From the NCBI GenBank assembly GCA_009617715.1, contig VTFK01000631.1, positions 1 to 64,000 of the forward strand: a stretch of DNA of 64,000 nt. The letters run 5' to 3'. Under the pieces are notes generated by a model. That model searched no databases, was not told the DNA's origin, and was given only the letters and a program-made list of their open reading frames with translations. A program made the translations under genes and the position numbers. The DNA is from Plectrocnemia conspersa (taxonomy: Eukaryota; Arthropoda; Insecta; Trichoptera; Polycentropodidae). How positions within the stretch are numbered: the stretch's first letter is position 1; each line of letters begins with the position of its first letter. Below, one piece after another: positions 24,261 to 37,968 of this stretch.

Positions 24261-27200
24261 AGTTTTAGAAGTATGCTTGTCCTTGTATTTTTTAAATTTC
24301 ATTGTTGAGTCAAAGCAAATTGTAAATTGCAACTTGATGTTAAAATCAAATCACTAAGAATCTAATGGATTTTTAAATAAAAATAGAAAACAGTAAACCC
24401 TAACGAAATAAGTTGAAATATGATCAACAGCGATGTAATAAAAGTTGCTTATTAAAGGGTTCAATTTTGCCGACAATAACAAGCATTGCAGTAAATGCGT
24501 GATCGCGATTGATGCTATGATGTATAAAAAATAGCGTTAATTTATATTTAAAATTAACTAGTGATTTTATGTGAGCTTATATAATTTGACGATTTTAAAA
24601 GATGTAAATCTACAGATATGTAAAACAATGCTTTTAAATAAATTTTTTTGCTAAAAACTATATTTAAACATAAAAAAAACTTTTGATTAAAATACACTCA
24701 TTAGTAAATAAAGATTAAATGTCATTTTAAAAACGTCTTCCTTTCAGTTTTTTTAGCGAATATAAAATACATTAGCATACCATCAGTCACAATTGACAAG
24801 TGGAAACGTTTTTCCTCGCTTGAACCTTCGTAACCCGATAGGGGCATTACCCCAAGTTATGACAAATAAGTTTTTCGCGTAACGCGATCCCGTGCAAATA
24901 AAATCGGCACAGATAACCACGCCACGACAAGATGAATGTCCATGTGGAAATGGTGCTCTCGTTTAGCAAACAAATCTATCACACACCGAAAAAAATACTC
25001 CCGATCAATTATGAATCGTTAGCGGTGTCATATTTGGAAAGAACGACATGTCACTTTATAGTGCGTGACCGTTATCTCTGATAAAGAGTATATAAATAAA
25101 TAAATATTTCTCAATTCATTATATGTGATAATAATTATTATTATTATGAGGCGTGTATGTATTTTTTTCATGGTTTATTGAGCAAAAATCTGTTACAACA
25201 CTAACATTTCGGAGCTACGTACTCTACTTAAATCTGATTTTTTCTACATCAAAATAAGATAAAAACTAAATCTGTTCAAAATGTGAAATATGTGAAAGGC
25301 AAATCGTATCGAAAATCAGGTTGCAATCTTTCAATTGACTGCTTTAACTAGAACCGGTCAAACGGGCGAAGTAAAAAGCGGCTGCTTTTCTCATGTTCTA
25401 AGGGTTATTTTGATGGATTAAGCATAACTCCGCTTAGTATAAATTCGGCTAAGTTCTACTTTACTTCAAATCGAAAGTGACATTGTAGTTCTGGATTAAG
25501 TTCTTAGCTGAAGTGTCAAACAGAATTGATTTAGTAGTGCAATGTTCTGGTTTATTTATTTTAATTAAATTAGGACCATCGTAAAAAGTAATACACAGTA
25601 TTATTACATTACACAAAAAAATATAATACAATAAGATAAAATATTTAAATTAAATTAAATTCGATTATACTATTTTAGAACTACTTAACAGTAAAAATAA
25701 TATAGTCATTGCCAGTTTCATATAAACTACAATATATAATTAAATATCTTAATCAGATTTAAACATTTTAAAAAAATAAAACAAAAAAAACACATACATT
25801 GCCTACTGATTGTGATTTCTAAACTATATTTATCGACTGCAAATTATGGTGAATTTTTATTTAAAGCTTCAAAATATAATTGCGTACAACTTTTTACTAA
25901 TGGTAAATATTATTATCATAAAAGTCTCCTTCCCCCCCTTTTAATCTGTATAATAATAATAATAAATAAGTAAATTACTTTCAGGTTGTTAACTATAAAC
26001 AAAATTAACAATTAAATAGATATTTTAAAGCTCGTTATGGAAACAAAATTCTAGACTTAAAATAGCTGGATTAAATGCAAATTTCATGACGCCATAGTTC
26101 ACCGCTTGAGAGTTTTATCTGCTTCATAAATTGTACTTATCTTTGGAAGAAATTGTTACCAAAATGGTAGTAATTTCATCCAAAGATTTTTTCACAACAA
26201 AATCATTAATAATTTTGGATCGTTAAGGAGCGGTTTTTTCTTCAGCTTTGTCTTCTTATTTAAGTTATTCTATGCTTATTTTTTAAATGTTGATTGATGT
26301 TATATTTCCATACTTCTTGGTTATCGATGATAAATTACATTTACAGCAGTGAATCCGTGAGATTATAATGAAATAATCTCAAAATTCTTCTGGCATTTGG
26401 AATAATTTTTATCCTAAAATTGTATTGAATTTATTAATTATGATTTTTTAACCTTTAAAATACCAGCGCCTCGCTTAAGTGAGTGCAAGATTGAGATTGT
26501 GGAATTTAATAAAGTGGACACTTTTTTACACGAAACCGTTTTTATGTGTAAAAATGTCTTTAAAGTAGACGAGTCATTTTAAATTTAGCCAATTTACATT
26601 GCTTACATAATTTTTGCTAAAATCTGCGAAATTTGCGTGTTTACACAAAAAAGTTATTGGTACTCTAAAGTTAATTAATATATTAATACTTACTGAAAAT
26701 CACAAATATTCCCAAAAACGGGCGACATTCCTATTATAAAATTATTGTATGAAAAAAAAGACTCGGACCCGCCGGGTCTTAAACCGGGTATCGGGTCCGA
26801 GTCCGAGTAACCGGATCCGAAAAATCCTAATCGTATCCCAACTAGGGATTGTTGGTACTAGGATTTTCAATACCGATATTACCGAAAAAAAGTCAATGCC
26901 GGTATTACCGGTTTTAACATTATTAATAATATTTTTATAAATTTGTAATAAAAGAGATCGAAATTATGTCTATTCATTCAAACTTTATGCTGAAATATAT
27001 TGTTGAATGTTGATACATGCTTGCGATTTTCGCGAAAATATCCAAGGATCCAACATTTTTTTTAATATATTGAATTAAGATATAGTAACTATTGTCGTCT
27101 TTATATTATTATTTTTTTGGGAAATTTAATATTCAAGCAAGTATAATTTTTACTTAAGTTGCAGACATTTACGTCTCTATGTTTATACATATATTGTGTT

Positions 27201-29984
27201 TGAAATAATTAGAATTTTTAAACAATCTTCCTTGCATTCTGGCACTTCTAAAAATACTTTATACGCTGATCTTTTATTGTGTTTTCTACGACTGTGTACA
27301 AAAACTTTTTTGTTCCACACATTTCCTCACTTTCATTCATCTGAAAATTTTTTTTGAAAATACGGTCGTCAAATCATTCTTCATTTGGAACAAAAAGTCT
27401 TTAAAATCATCGTCTTTAATCGACCGTATCTAGATACATACCTTTAAAAAATTATATCATGAGACGAGATTTTTAAACAAGACTTTTAAAAGTCAATAAT
27501 AATTTGAATAACCTATTAAATTTTAAGGCATGATTTTAGAAACCGCTTCTGTAGAATACATATACATACTACATTTAAGAACCATGCGAGTATACTGAAT
27601 TATAAAATATATATACATATATTATTTCACGAATATGTTTACTACTGTGTATATTCCATTTAAATACGTATTTACCGATGATTGAATTAAATCCCAATGC
27701 TTTTGAAAGACCAATCTCTAGCTTGAAACCAATCTGCTGCATCCAATCTGTTTATAAAGTAGAGCTACCGGATAGCTTCTCTCCCGTGGATTTTTGCCCC
27801 AGACGCTTGTTAAAGTTGCCGGTGCTAGTAACAATGTCGGCTTGATTAAAGGATAAGTGCAGGGAATTCATAACATCAGTCGGACGGTAAACAAATTATG
27901 CTGCAGAATCCGTAGTGTCTGGAATAACTAAGCTTTGCGTCGTTCTGGAACATCTGCTTGTGTTCAGATGCATGTCTGTTGAATAGTTAATCGAATACGC
28001 TCAATTTGACGTATTATACATACACATATAGCCACACTATATTATATTAAATTCAATTATATCTTAACTATATTTTCATGTTATTGTGCATATACGCACA
28101 AATGTGTTTGATTTGTAAAAGTCCAAGTATGATAGCAATCTAATCCACTCTCATATAAATTGGATCGATCGTAATCTAATCCAAATGGTCAGAAAGCTTA
28201 GATGGTAACGAACTGTCGATAAAAGGACGATTGAAGGACGAAATGAATTTAAAATTCGCTCTCAAAAAGGAAGTGCTAAATCGATAACCCTTCGGGTGGA
28301 TATATTAAAGGTTGTTGGAGTAGTTCAAAACTATAGAACGGCAGGCGGACCTTTACCGGCAAGGGACTTGAACTTTCACGAAATTTGACAGCTAATTGAA
28401 TATATATTGTTAGTTTAATTGGGTCATTGCTTAAATTAAAACAAAAATCAATACTGTCGATGTATATATAGATGTGTGATTAAGGGGAAGATGTTCTGGC
28501 TTTTTTTAATAAAATATATTTATAAATTACATGGTTGAGATTTGTAACGCACATTTTTAAGAGCCGATGCTGCGTATACCATACAAAGAATCAATCGTAA
28601 GATCTTGAAATACTTTCATATTTTTTTCCCTCACGTTCAACCATAACATCCAAAAATATCTCGTTAATCCTCCCGGTTGCTGAGCACTTTTTGACCCTGC
28701 TATACAGTGTGTATTATTAATAATTGTAGTACATTATTTTAATAAAGTACTTTACTAATATATATTTATTTGATAATATATTTAAAAATACAAAAAATGA
28801 TTCACAAAAGTTATTTTTTTAAGGTAAGTTTAAATTAATATTTTTACCAGTATTTTAATAAAATTTAAATTAAACATATTGTCATATTTTTTCTACATTT
28901 ACCTGATCTAATATCTTTACATATAAATTAAGCAATTGATCAATTACCTTATTTCAATAATTCACTTATTTTTTTATTTATATAAAATTATTATACAGAA
29001 CTTATAATAATATTTTGAAATAAAATATAATAATATACTTCATTACCTAAAAGTGTTCTTAAAAACATTGCGTCAAAGCTAACGCTTTCGTCATTTTTTA
29101 CACTTTAATATTATAATATTATCACTGTATTCCCATGCTATTTCAAATATAAGAAGCGCATGATAAACTTCGTCATGGCTTCAAACTTTTTAATTTTCTT
29201 ATATATTATAAATGATCTATTTACTGATAAGTTCTGATTCAACTAACGTCTTCAGTTGCTCGTTATCAATTGAAAAAGGGCGCCTATAACCTTTGTTTTT
29301 AATTTTTACTAATCTACGTTACCTCACCATGTCCTCGTCGTCCTTATTTAATTGTATCTATTCAATCTTCAGTCATTTTTCACACACCCTGTATGCGTAT
29401 GTCATGGGGAACGCTCGCTATTCGCGTGACGTCATCTGCCACAAGCTGCTGGAATCATGCGGGTCAAGTGGATCTCATTGACACCGAAAGTGGTGGGGCG
29501 CAGGGGGACCCTGGGGGCCCCATGCGGGCGCAGGCACTATTCAATCACCCGTGTCGTATCTTTGATAAGCAAATCGCGACCAGCGATTCCCAAATGATAA
29601 TTCTCATAAAATTTCCGCGAAGTTTATTTTTAAAATACATTAAAAAGTCCAGTAAAATATATATTATTTTATTCGCGACTCACTTCATACGTTCCGTGAG
29701 TATCTGAGAGTTAAAATAATAATAAAAAAATAATATGATCCCCATTCCATCGCGCAAATATGGCGTGTACAAATGCATAAAGTTTTCATTACTTCGTTTC
29801 GTTATCTCGTTTTCTTATCAGTGAAACTGTACGTGTTTTTGCTGCGGCTACAAAACTATTATACGAGTTAAGAAAAGTTGTATATTTATTGCTAATTATT
29901 TCGCTATGTAACAAAATATAGTTGTAGAATTAATTAAATCGTTAAAATTATGAGTTATACACGGGTCAAATATAATGTGATATT
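24261..29984. other. Non-coding DNA; blocks at 24.77-25.09 and 29.39-29.61 kb
   Basis: Mostly AT-rich. A GC-raised unique block spans 24770-25090. The stretch at 26750-26910 is a low-complexity patch of CGGGTCCGAGT and CCGGTATTACCGG words with internal symmetry. Positions 29390-29610 form a short strongly GC-rich block (GGGGGACCCTGGGGGCCCC). No gene recognised; the open frames at 26749-26940 and 29393-29707 have no domain. Confidence 0.35.
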
Positions 29985-30115
29985 ATTTATTTATTTATTG
30001 TAAATCATCCGTTGCAATTTGTTACAACGAAGTAAATACAATCAACACTACTGAGTAAGTAGTGAGACAGCAGACTGAAATCAACGTATATAAATCAGAG
30101 ACATATATTTTAATA
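29985..30115 (-). repeat. Diverged SINE 3' fragment, minus strand
   Basis: The reverse complement contains CGTTGTAACAAATTGCAACG and an ATTTACAATAAATAAATAAA end, similar to the SINE tail at 8212-8286. Similarity is limited to the last hundred or so bases. Confidence 0.5.
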
Positions 30116-33100
30116 TTTATAAGCTATTATTACAATCGACACAGCTCGGTTTTATTTTAAATAATCATCACCACATTCATCCGTAAGATAAGGAAAATCT
30201 ATCAAAATCTAATCTGTGTAATTATAATTAAAAAATAGTCATTAATTCTGTCTATATTATAATAAATTATACCACGTGTATATATTGATAGTATGCTTGC
30301 AAGAATATCATAAAATTCTCACTGCACAGTTGTATATATACATATATTGTATATAACCGAAATTCTTGAAGGAAAAATCATAAAGTTTCTCGCTACGTGT
30401 TTCAATATTTCACTCGCTTCACATAATCAACCCTCAGGGCATTATATTGAGTATTTTGAACAGTAAAAAATAAATATAAATACGCCCCCGTAAACTCGCA
30501 CAATGCATAAGCATGTAATCTTCCAAAATAGACTCGCTTTCGTTATTTTATACTTGGCCGAACGTGCGTATTTCTGGCTCGCATTTTTTTACCCACTTCT
30601 TACCGAAAATTTATATGGTTTTTACGAGTCTTGAAGAGCTCTTGACTCGTCGAGCGGGCTATGGATGAATCCTCTTTCATAATCATCCTGAATGTATAGC
30701 GAAATTTGTCATTGTGTCCGAGATAATAATACTTTAACCCTGAAACGATGAAAATATTTTATTTTCCAAGAAAAGTGTTGACGATCGCTGATAATAAATA
30801 GATGCGTGCTTAATAAATACAGTTTGTTGATATTCAATTGGCCTTGTCGAAAAAGCAATAAATAATATTGATATTTATTAAAGTAAACATTAATAGCAAA
30901 TAATAGGCTATAAATTTATAAAAACAATATAAAATTTTCTAGCCTTCCACATTGATTCGTTGCATATGAATAATATATTTTTGAGATAATATATATTTTA
31001 TAACTATATTTTTTTTAAATATTGTACCATTTTCATATCCATTGCATTGATTATAGAACCTTAAAATTTCACATTGATTTAATTAACTTCATTTGCGTTT
31101 TTTATGTTATATAAGTACATGAAATTATATGGCAATAATAAAAAAATACTGCCTTTTTATTGTATATTTATACATAACGGCGTTAAGGGAGATAACGGCG
31201 TGCGTTACATGCGTTCCGCACGCCCACTTCTTCTCACTCATTCTCGTCACTTGACACGCGAGCGAGCGAAAGGAAATGTATCTCACCATACGCGCCTGGT
31301 TTTGCGTATGTTTTACTGTAGTATAATAATTATAAAAGCCTTAACGGTTATATATTATATAAATTTAGCTAGTATTCGAGAATACGTCGACCCATTCAAA
31401 TAGATTTCGTAATCAAAATTTGTACGTATATTATTTTAATAATTTAGCTTAGGTTAGCTTTTTAGCTTTTACTCAAATATCATTATCGTTTAGAATAACT
31501 ATTTGTTAAAACTATTATTAAACTTCATATTATTGTATTTAATAATTGTATTTTATAAAAGCAATGAAAAAATTTTAACATGAAGCATCAATTTAATCGA
31601 GTAAATAAATATTTATTTTACTATTAAATTTTTATTATAAACACGCAGATCCGTGTGTAACTCATGATGTTGATTGCAAGTGTTTTAAAACAATGCTTTT
31701 AAATTTTATTTTTAATACATTAACTATATGCTTTGTCAATCTATTTTTACTTTCTATAAAATGTTCTTATATAAAATTGATTAACCATATTTTATTTGAG
31801 AGATCAAAAAAATATTTTTAGAACCTGAATTTATTTTTTTAATAAATAAAAAAATATACAATTTATTTATTATAAATAACAATAATAATAATTATGGACC
31901 ATTTATAATCGCCACGTTTATTTATATAAGATATTTTTATTTCATACATTTAAAAAGTAACGGTGTTTTAGCAGTTTGCCTAAAAAGAATATTCAGGCAG
32001 TAGAACACTAACAATGACACTAAAATAAAATTCATTGTGAACATAAATAACAAAAAAATACTTTTTTATGGGTGATCCATTATTTTATATTATTGTTATC
32101 TATAATAAATTGTATAATTTTTTACTTAATAAAAAAAGAAATAAAGGTGCTTAAAATAGTTTTTGGATCTCTATTTAAAATATTTTGTGAGGGACCCACG
32201 TTTGTAAAAGACCTTATTCTTAAAAATCGCGAAAATACTCTAACCAAAAGTGTTTATTGAGACAATAGTGCGACCACACAAAGGCTCTCGTTACGCCTAG
32301 AACTAAAGGGTTTCCTCATAAATAACACGCAAGGATTCTCTGACGTATTGAATGAATATTTGTTTGTTACGAAACGGTCATAGTAAACAATATATTACCG
32401 GAAAACAAATAGCACCGTAAGGCCACAAATTCCCGTTACACATATAAAATTCCATCAAGCAAATGTCACTTTCTAAAGGCGTATACTTATTACGTTGTTC
32501 TAAGAAGCGATTACAGCGATTGGCTGGATGATCGCTGCATGATTTTGATTGGTCAGCAAGCTTTGCAGCCCTGGATACGTAAGACACATAGCAGACGTCC
32601 ACCCGCTCGCGGACAACATACGGGCATGGAAGCTAACATCCTGAGAGGGATCACCATTCGAGCACTGCAACAGAGAGGGATCAACCTACGCTATATAGTC
32701 GCTGCTACGCTACCTAAAAGACCTCTAAGAATCCCTCCATCAGCTTCTTCACCACTATTCGAAGAAAACATTTCGCCCATCATAGTCGCAATATGTAATA
32801 TAATCTAATAAAATTCTCACTAGTTTCCACTTGCGTCTTACTGGCTGCAAAATCACGCCCCTTAGGGTTGGCAAACCTTAATTTTTTTTTGCATCTCTCA
32901 GATATATGTAAGAGTACTATCTTACAAATAACTTTACGTCAAAAATATAAATAAAAAATATTATCCCCGAGCTATATTAGGCATTGAAACTATTTCATTG
33001 TCACCAAACTTACACAATAAAAAAAGTCAAAGAGGACATTTACAAGGTTTCAGCTCCACCTTTGATCATCTAGTCAAGGAGTCGAAGAAGAATAGGGTTA

Positions 33101-35199
33101 ACGATTTCTTTGTGCCATGATTGTGTATAAGCCAGAATGCTATGCTTATATTAAAAATGCTATTTGCTGTGGTGGTGGTAAAAATATAATTGAACGAGAG
33201 GCGAATATTGCGAGTAGCTATATAAATTTATTTAAGAAGCGATTTTAGCAGATCACCACAAGCAAGTTTTTTACTATTCCGTGGCACTCCTCCGTTAGCG
33301 AATATTTCTCCGCTCGTTTAAGCGATTATTTCTCGCATTTTTTAACGGACTAAATTAATTTAATACACTCGAGAGCGTCCGCTCGGCACGTGCTCGCCCC
33401 CACCCTTCTACTCCCACCACTCTCCAATTCGGAATCGTTTCGCAAAAACATTGTCCCGGCATGCTCACACTTCATTAAGAATTAACAGTAACATTTCGCA
33501 GTTAATGAACGGGCGCCAAGGAGGAAATCGCTCGGAAGCCGAAGCGGGGGCCCTGCAGCACCTTGGGGGCCCCCGGCGCCTCATTAACCTTTTTTAAACG
33601 CCGACGGTCGCGACAGATTGGCGCGTTTATTTCTCGCGGGTCGCATTTGACCCCCCCCTTTGGAGAAAAAAAAAGTAAATATGTATTTAATACAAAACGA
33701 GACAATTAATTTGAGACTAGATAACGCGAGGCGAGCATACAGATGAAATGATTAATCGCGTATGTGTTTATGTCTGTCTGTCTGTGTGTGCACAGCGATG
33801 ATTAGCGGGTCGTCGACTTTGAAACGTGTAACGACATAATGTTTGTATAAGGTCGTATAAATGCGAAATACCGTCGTAAATGCGAAATGAAAATTAAATT
33901 GAAATGATAATTTTGGTTTTTATATGAGCATATCTTATTTGTATGCTGCGTGTCCGTCAACTGTAATGGTGAGTTCATGCTAACTCTTATATTTAATTTT
34001 TCTGTTTCATTAATAAGCCTAGGCTAGGATAAATAATTTAGGCGTGTTAAAAGTTAACCGCTTTACAGGTTTCAAGTCGTACATGAGAGCCGCAGCAGTT
34101 GCATGTTGTTGAATGTTATATGAATGATCGGTGGACGAGGCTCCGCCGGCCATCGGCGTCGCGCTCCCGTCGCCGCCGCCGTCATTGCTAGAATGCCGTC
34201 TAATATTTTTGCCCTAATAATACGATCCCCACACCATAGTATTGCTGTAACTCATTGTTATATGAACGTCAATAAATATCACAAGTCCACGTCTGTTTGT
34301 CTGAAATAAGTATAAAATTTAAAATCAAGAAACTCGTTATCACACTTACTGTTTTAAGGAACAAATTAATCCAAAATAATAATAAAACTATATCCGATTA
34401 TTACTCGTAAGGAGTAAACACCTTAATGCTATTGTTAATTCTAAATTATAAACCGTTTTCTTTGTAGAATGTGTATATACACTAATAATTTCTACACACT
34501 ATATTGCGTAATAAAAACGCATTTAGCTTTTCGTAAACAATTTCATATGCACATTTGATTTTCAACACACCGTACTTTATACACAGTAGCCGCATGATTT
34601 ATTTACAAGCTCAGTCCAATAAACTTACTCGCGGTTTGGCGCTAGACGACGTAAATATGGAAATAAGCCCGAAATTGCAGACCGAAAGCATTATTTTGAT
34701 AAATAAACGACTTACATGTGTCTGTAAATAGCGAATAATTCTTGCGAGAAATTAAGCAATTCTGGAAAGTCATGAAAGTCATGCAATTAAAGAGCGAATT
34801 CGACAACTGCAATAACAAAATTTTAGTCCCTTTGCTCGAAAGATGTAATTTATCTAATGGGTCGTGGGGATCAACACCGTTTGAATTTATGTACCGTCAA
34901 GATTACGTCACGAAATTAATTTTCATTGTTATGAGAGAGAGAATGTTGGAGTGTTATGTGTATTTAACGTCAACATAAAGTTAAGCTTTATATAATAATT
35001 TAAACATTATATAAAATCTCGCATTTAGCTGATCAAATTTCTCACTCGTTATTAAGCATTTGTGAGAATGCCAGTGAAGCCATCTCATAATAAGTAATGG
35101 CGATACTGAAATCGCGACTTCTGCAATTTCCTGCGACACTTTTGATTCATTAACTACATTGTTCAACAATTTTTTACTAACAAGGCGTTCCATAAATAC
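30116..35199. other. Non-coding DNA; blocks at 31.18-31.31, 32.27-32.88 and 33.36-33.66 kb
   Basis: The 32270-32880 stretch has balanced composition, an 89-codon open frame (32539-32808) without a recognised domain, and AATAAA shortly after it; it may be a piece of a retroelement. The 33360-33660 block is GC-rich with an imperfect inverted repeat. Another GC-raised patch lies at 34080-34200. The rest is AT-rich and no gene was recognised. Confidence 0.35.
33501..33590. repeat. GC-rich imperfect hairpin
   Basis: GTTAATGAACGGGCGCC at about 33501-33517 pairs with GGCGCCTCATTAAC at about 33576-33590. The loop contains GGGGGCCCTGCAG and TTGGGGGCCCCC. It is unusual in this AT-rich setting. Origin unknown. 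Confidence 0.6.
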
Positions 35200-35480
35200 A
35201 AACACTTTTTCTGAGCCCGAATAAAAAGCAGGTGCTCAAAAATGCATATATATAAAACCATCATACGGCCAGTAAATAATACATACGGATGTGAAAACTA
35301 TAGTCTAACCCAGCTAAAGTCTATCAACCGGAAGACAGGAAGAGAAAAATATTTGGACCCAGCAAAAACGAAGATGAAACCTACAGGATCAGAATAAATC
35401 ACGAGCTAAGGGAGTTGACTAAACATGAAAACATTACCAGTTTTTATTAATCAGGATACATAGAAGGAATGCAAGCATTT
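35200..35480 (+). pseudogene. Non-LTR retrotransposon C-terminal fragment
   Basis: In successive, frameshifted frames the plus strand reads IKSRCSKMHIYKTIIRPV, NTYGCENYSLT, KIFGPSKNEDETYRIRINHE and LRELTKHENITSF. These are the conserved words after the RT palm in LINE ORF2 proteins. It shares wording (NH-x-L-x-x-LTKH) with the minus-strand copy at 15083-15380, so both come from one family. Frameshifts and in-frame stops make it dead. Confidence 0.82.
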
Positions 35481-35529
35481 AACACCCAGGAAATATAAAC
35501 AATATGGAATTTACAGAAAATATTGTTTT

Positions 35530-36760
35530 AAAGAAAAAAAATTTTTTTTTAACAAGCCCTAAATTTAAGATTTTGAACCAAAAAATCTATCAAAAAGGTT
35601 AAAAAATTTTAATTTTTCAAGCAGACTATGTGAAATTTTTATAATGAACAATATTTTATTTTTTTGTTAAAAACAGGCCCTAAGTTTTTACGCTAAAACT
35701 TATATTAAAAGTGCGCAAAATTTATGGATTTTATTTTTTTGTTCTTTTTTTTAACTATATTAGGCTTTATAAAGTCCATAATTTCAGGAGTTTAAATCAA
35801 AAAAGTTAGAATATTGTGGACGTGTGATTTTTTATTTGTCTTTAAAACAGGTCGTAGATTAAGGAATTTGAGCTGAAAAATGTATCAAAAAGACTATTTA
35901 AGACTATTTAAGGACTTATGATTTTTTTATTATCTTTATTTAAACAGGCCCTAAATTAGGGTTTTGAGCTTAAAAATCTATCAAAGAGACACAAATTTGT
36001 GAATTTGTCAAACAGGCTTTATGAAATTTTTACAGTGGACAAATTACTTTTATTATTTTTACACTGACTGTAAATCCAGAATTTTGAGTTCAAATAAAAA
36101 AGGCTAAAAAATTGTGAGCTTGCGATTTTTTATTTTTTTAAATATGCTCTAAATTAAGGGTTTTGCCTTAAATATACATTATAAAAGCTAAAAAATTTGG
36201 ATATCTAATTTTTTTTTAGAACAGACCGTAAATACAAGATTTTGCGGTTCTAAATGTATCAAATAGGCTAAAGATTTTTAGCTCAAAAATTTGAAATTAT
36301 AGCTAGTTCAGAATAAATAAATAATAAAAAATTCAAATACACAAATTTTTTGCTTTTTTAATAGATTTTTGCGCTCAACCCCCTAATTTAGGGCCTTTTT
36401 TAATTAAAAATTCGCTACCTCACAATTTTTTAGCCTTTTTTATTTGATCTCAAAATTCTAAATTTAATGTTTGTTATAAAAAAAATTTCAAATCCACAAT
36501 TTTTCAGCCTTTTTAATATATTTTTAGCGCAAAAAAATACCCGTTATGTAATTTTAAAACATAAATTTTGCAAAAACTACAAATTTTTTAATTTTTTTTT
36601 TATTTTTCCTATTTATATATAATTATTTACTATTATAATTTCCAAAAAAAACATATGATTTTTTTGGAACACTTTGCAAAAAAATATCCGCATGTTAAGT
36701 GGTTAATTTAGGACCTGTTTTTGAAAAAAAAATTAAAAAAAGTTGTTCACTGTAAAAATT
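35530..36760. repeat. Degenerate repeat array with inverted second half
   Basis: The words AACAGGCCCTAAATT, GGTTTTGAGCTTAAAAATCT and CTAAAAAATTGTGA recur at irregular 75-175-bp spacing from 35548 to 36230 (starts near 35548, 35672, 35847, 35942, 36061, 36143, 36218). From about 36360 to 36730 the same words appear in reverse complement (for example CCCTAATTTAGGGCCTTTTT and AATTTTTTAGCC). It is extremely AT-rich and lies between two LINE fragments that face each other. Confidence 0.7.
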
Positions 36761-36849
36761 TCACAAGGCCTATTTAAAAAAAACTAAAAACATTAATTAA
36801 TGTTTGCGAACAAAATCCTAAAAAGTTGTATTTTCTTTATTTACACTAT

Positions 36850-37035
36850 TCAGGGACAGTTTCAGCAAATACTTCTATGTCATCAGCATAACGAATATTG
36901 TTAATTATCTTCCCGCCGATTTTTATTCCTTTTTAAACTTCTTTGGAATATGTTTTCAGAATATTAATTGAAAAAAGTAGGCGAAAGAACACCACCCCGT
37001 CTGATTTCTAAATCCAAATTGTTCCCTCCTATCAA
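36850..37035 (-). pseudogene. Non-LTR retrotransposon RT fragment (RYADD)
   Basis: On the minus strand one frame gives GIKIGGKIINNIRYADDIEV then FAETVPE, containing the YADD catalytic box (codons at 36879-36890). Upstream, in shifted frames, are GGVLSPTFFN and YSENIF, the usual RT motif preceding it. Frame breaks show it is inactive. It could be the same LINE family as the C-terminal piece at 35200-35480, but on the opposite strand. Confidence 0.85.
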
Positions 37036-37468
37036 CTACCTATACATACAAGTAATAATAATAAATTATTTTGTTGAATCAAAACTGTTAAAAAATTAAG
37101 AATTTTTCAAAGAAATACGAAATCAAAGTAAAAGATTATGTTATGCAGCTTATTATTATTAATTCACTTACAAAATACAATAGTTTTAATTTCAGTATTT
37201 TTCAAATTTTAAAATTAGAATCATGTAAATAAACATGTTCATAAAAAAAAAATATTTAATTATAAATAATACTATTTTTTTATAAAATCTTATATACTTA
37301 TAAACACACATTCTCTTGATTGGTTTTGATTGTTTGTTGTACAAAAAAGTTATTATGGAGCTGTCACAAAAATAAAAATATTTTATTATAACATATCTTG
37401 ATTAGCTCCTTGTAACAAAAAATCAATTTATAAAAGTATTCCTTAGAATGTGTAGACATAAAAATATA

Positions 37469-37968
37469 GGGTGCTCCAAAATTAACGAACGAAATTAAAT
37501 TCAACGAACTCTTTTCGCTGTGTATGGTCATTAGGTTTCAGTTGTTGTGTTAATTGAATTTTGTAAGCATGGAGACACAAATCTTGTATGAGTATACGCT
37601 GTAAAGAGCTTCTTGAAATTTGCAATTCTTGTTCACGACGCTGAATTGATGTTCCGGGATTTTCACGCACTGCTTCGATATTGACATTTGAACTGCTTGT
37701 TTTTGGACTACCAGTGTGTTTAGCGTCTTCAACTGATTCGCAGTTAACGAACTTAAAACACTATTCCGGCCATATTTTGTATTAAATTTTCGAATTACGG
37801 ACACCAAACTTTCATTCTTTTTCAGATATTGTTTAAAAATTAAAACACGTTGTTGTATTGTGTAACGCTTCATTTTTACTAACCCTAAGCTCTCAGCTAT
37901 CAATTTTTTTTTCAGGGTTGCCAACATTTACTGCACAAGTAAATCTTGCGTTCATTTTGGGACACCTG
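37469..37968. mobile_element. Internally deleted mariner-type element, 500 bp
   Basis: Ends GGGTGCTCCAAAATTAACGA (37469 onward) and TTCATTTTGGGACACCTG are imperfect inverted repeats, with TA next to each end. Between them on the minus strand lies the N-terminal half of a mariner transposase that runs straight into the terminal repeat, so the catalytic half was deleted. Such deletion derivatives are common in mariner families. Confidence 0.85.
37482..37873 (-). pseudogene. Mariner transposase N-terminal half, frameshifted
   Basis: The minus strand begins MKRYTIQQRVLIFKQYLKKN, a helix-turn-helix DNA-binding start, and continues VIRKFNTKYGRN. After a frameshift it continues ENPGTSIQRREQELQISRS, SLQRIL and HAYKIQLTQQLKPNDHTQR. 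Those are the paired-like DNA-binding domains of Tc1/mariner transposases. The DDE/D core is absent. Confidence 0.85.

Noticed and set aside
32539..32808. 89-codon open frame as a gene
   Set aside because: No domain recognised. Context (balanced composition and a nearby AATAAA) hints at retroelement debris, but this is not strong enough for a call.
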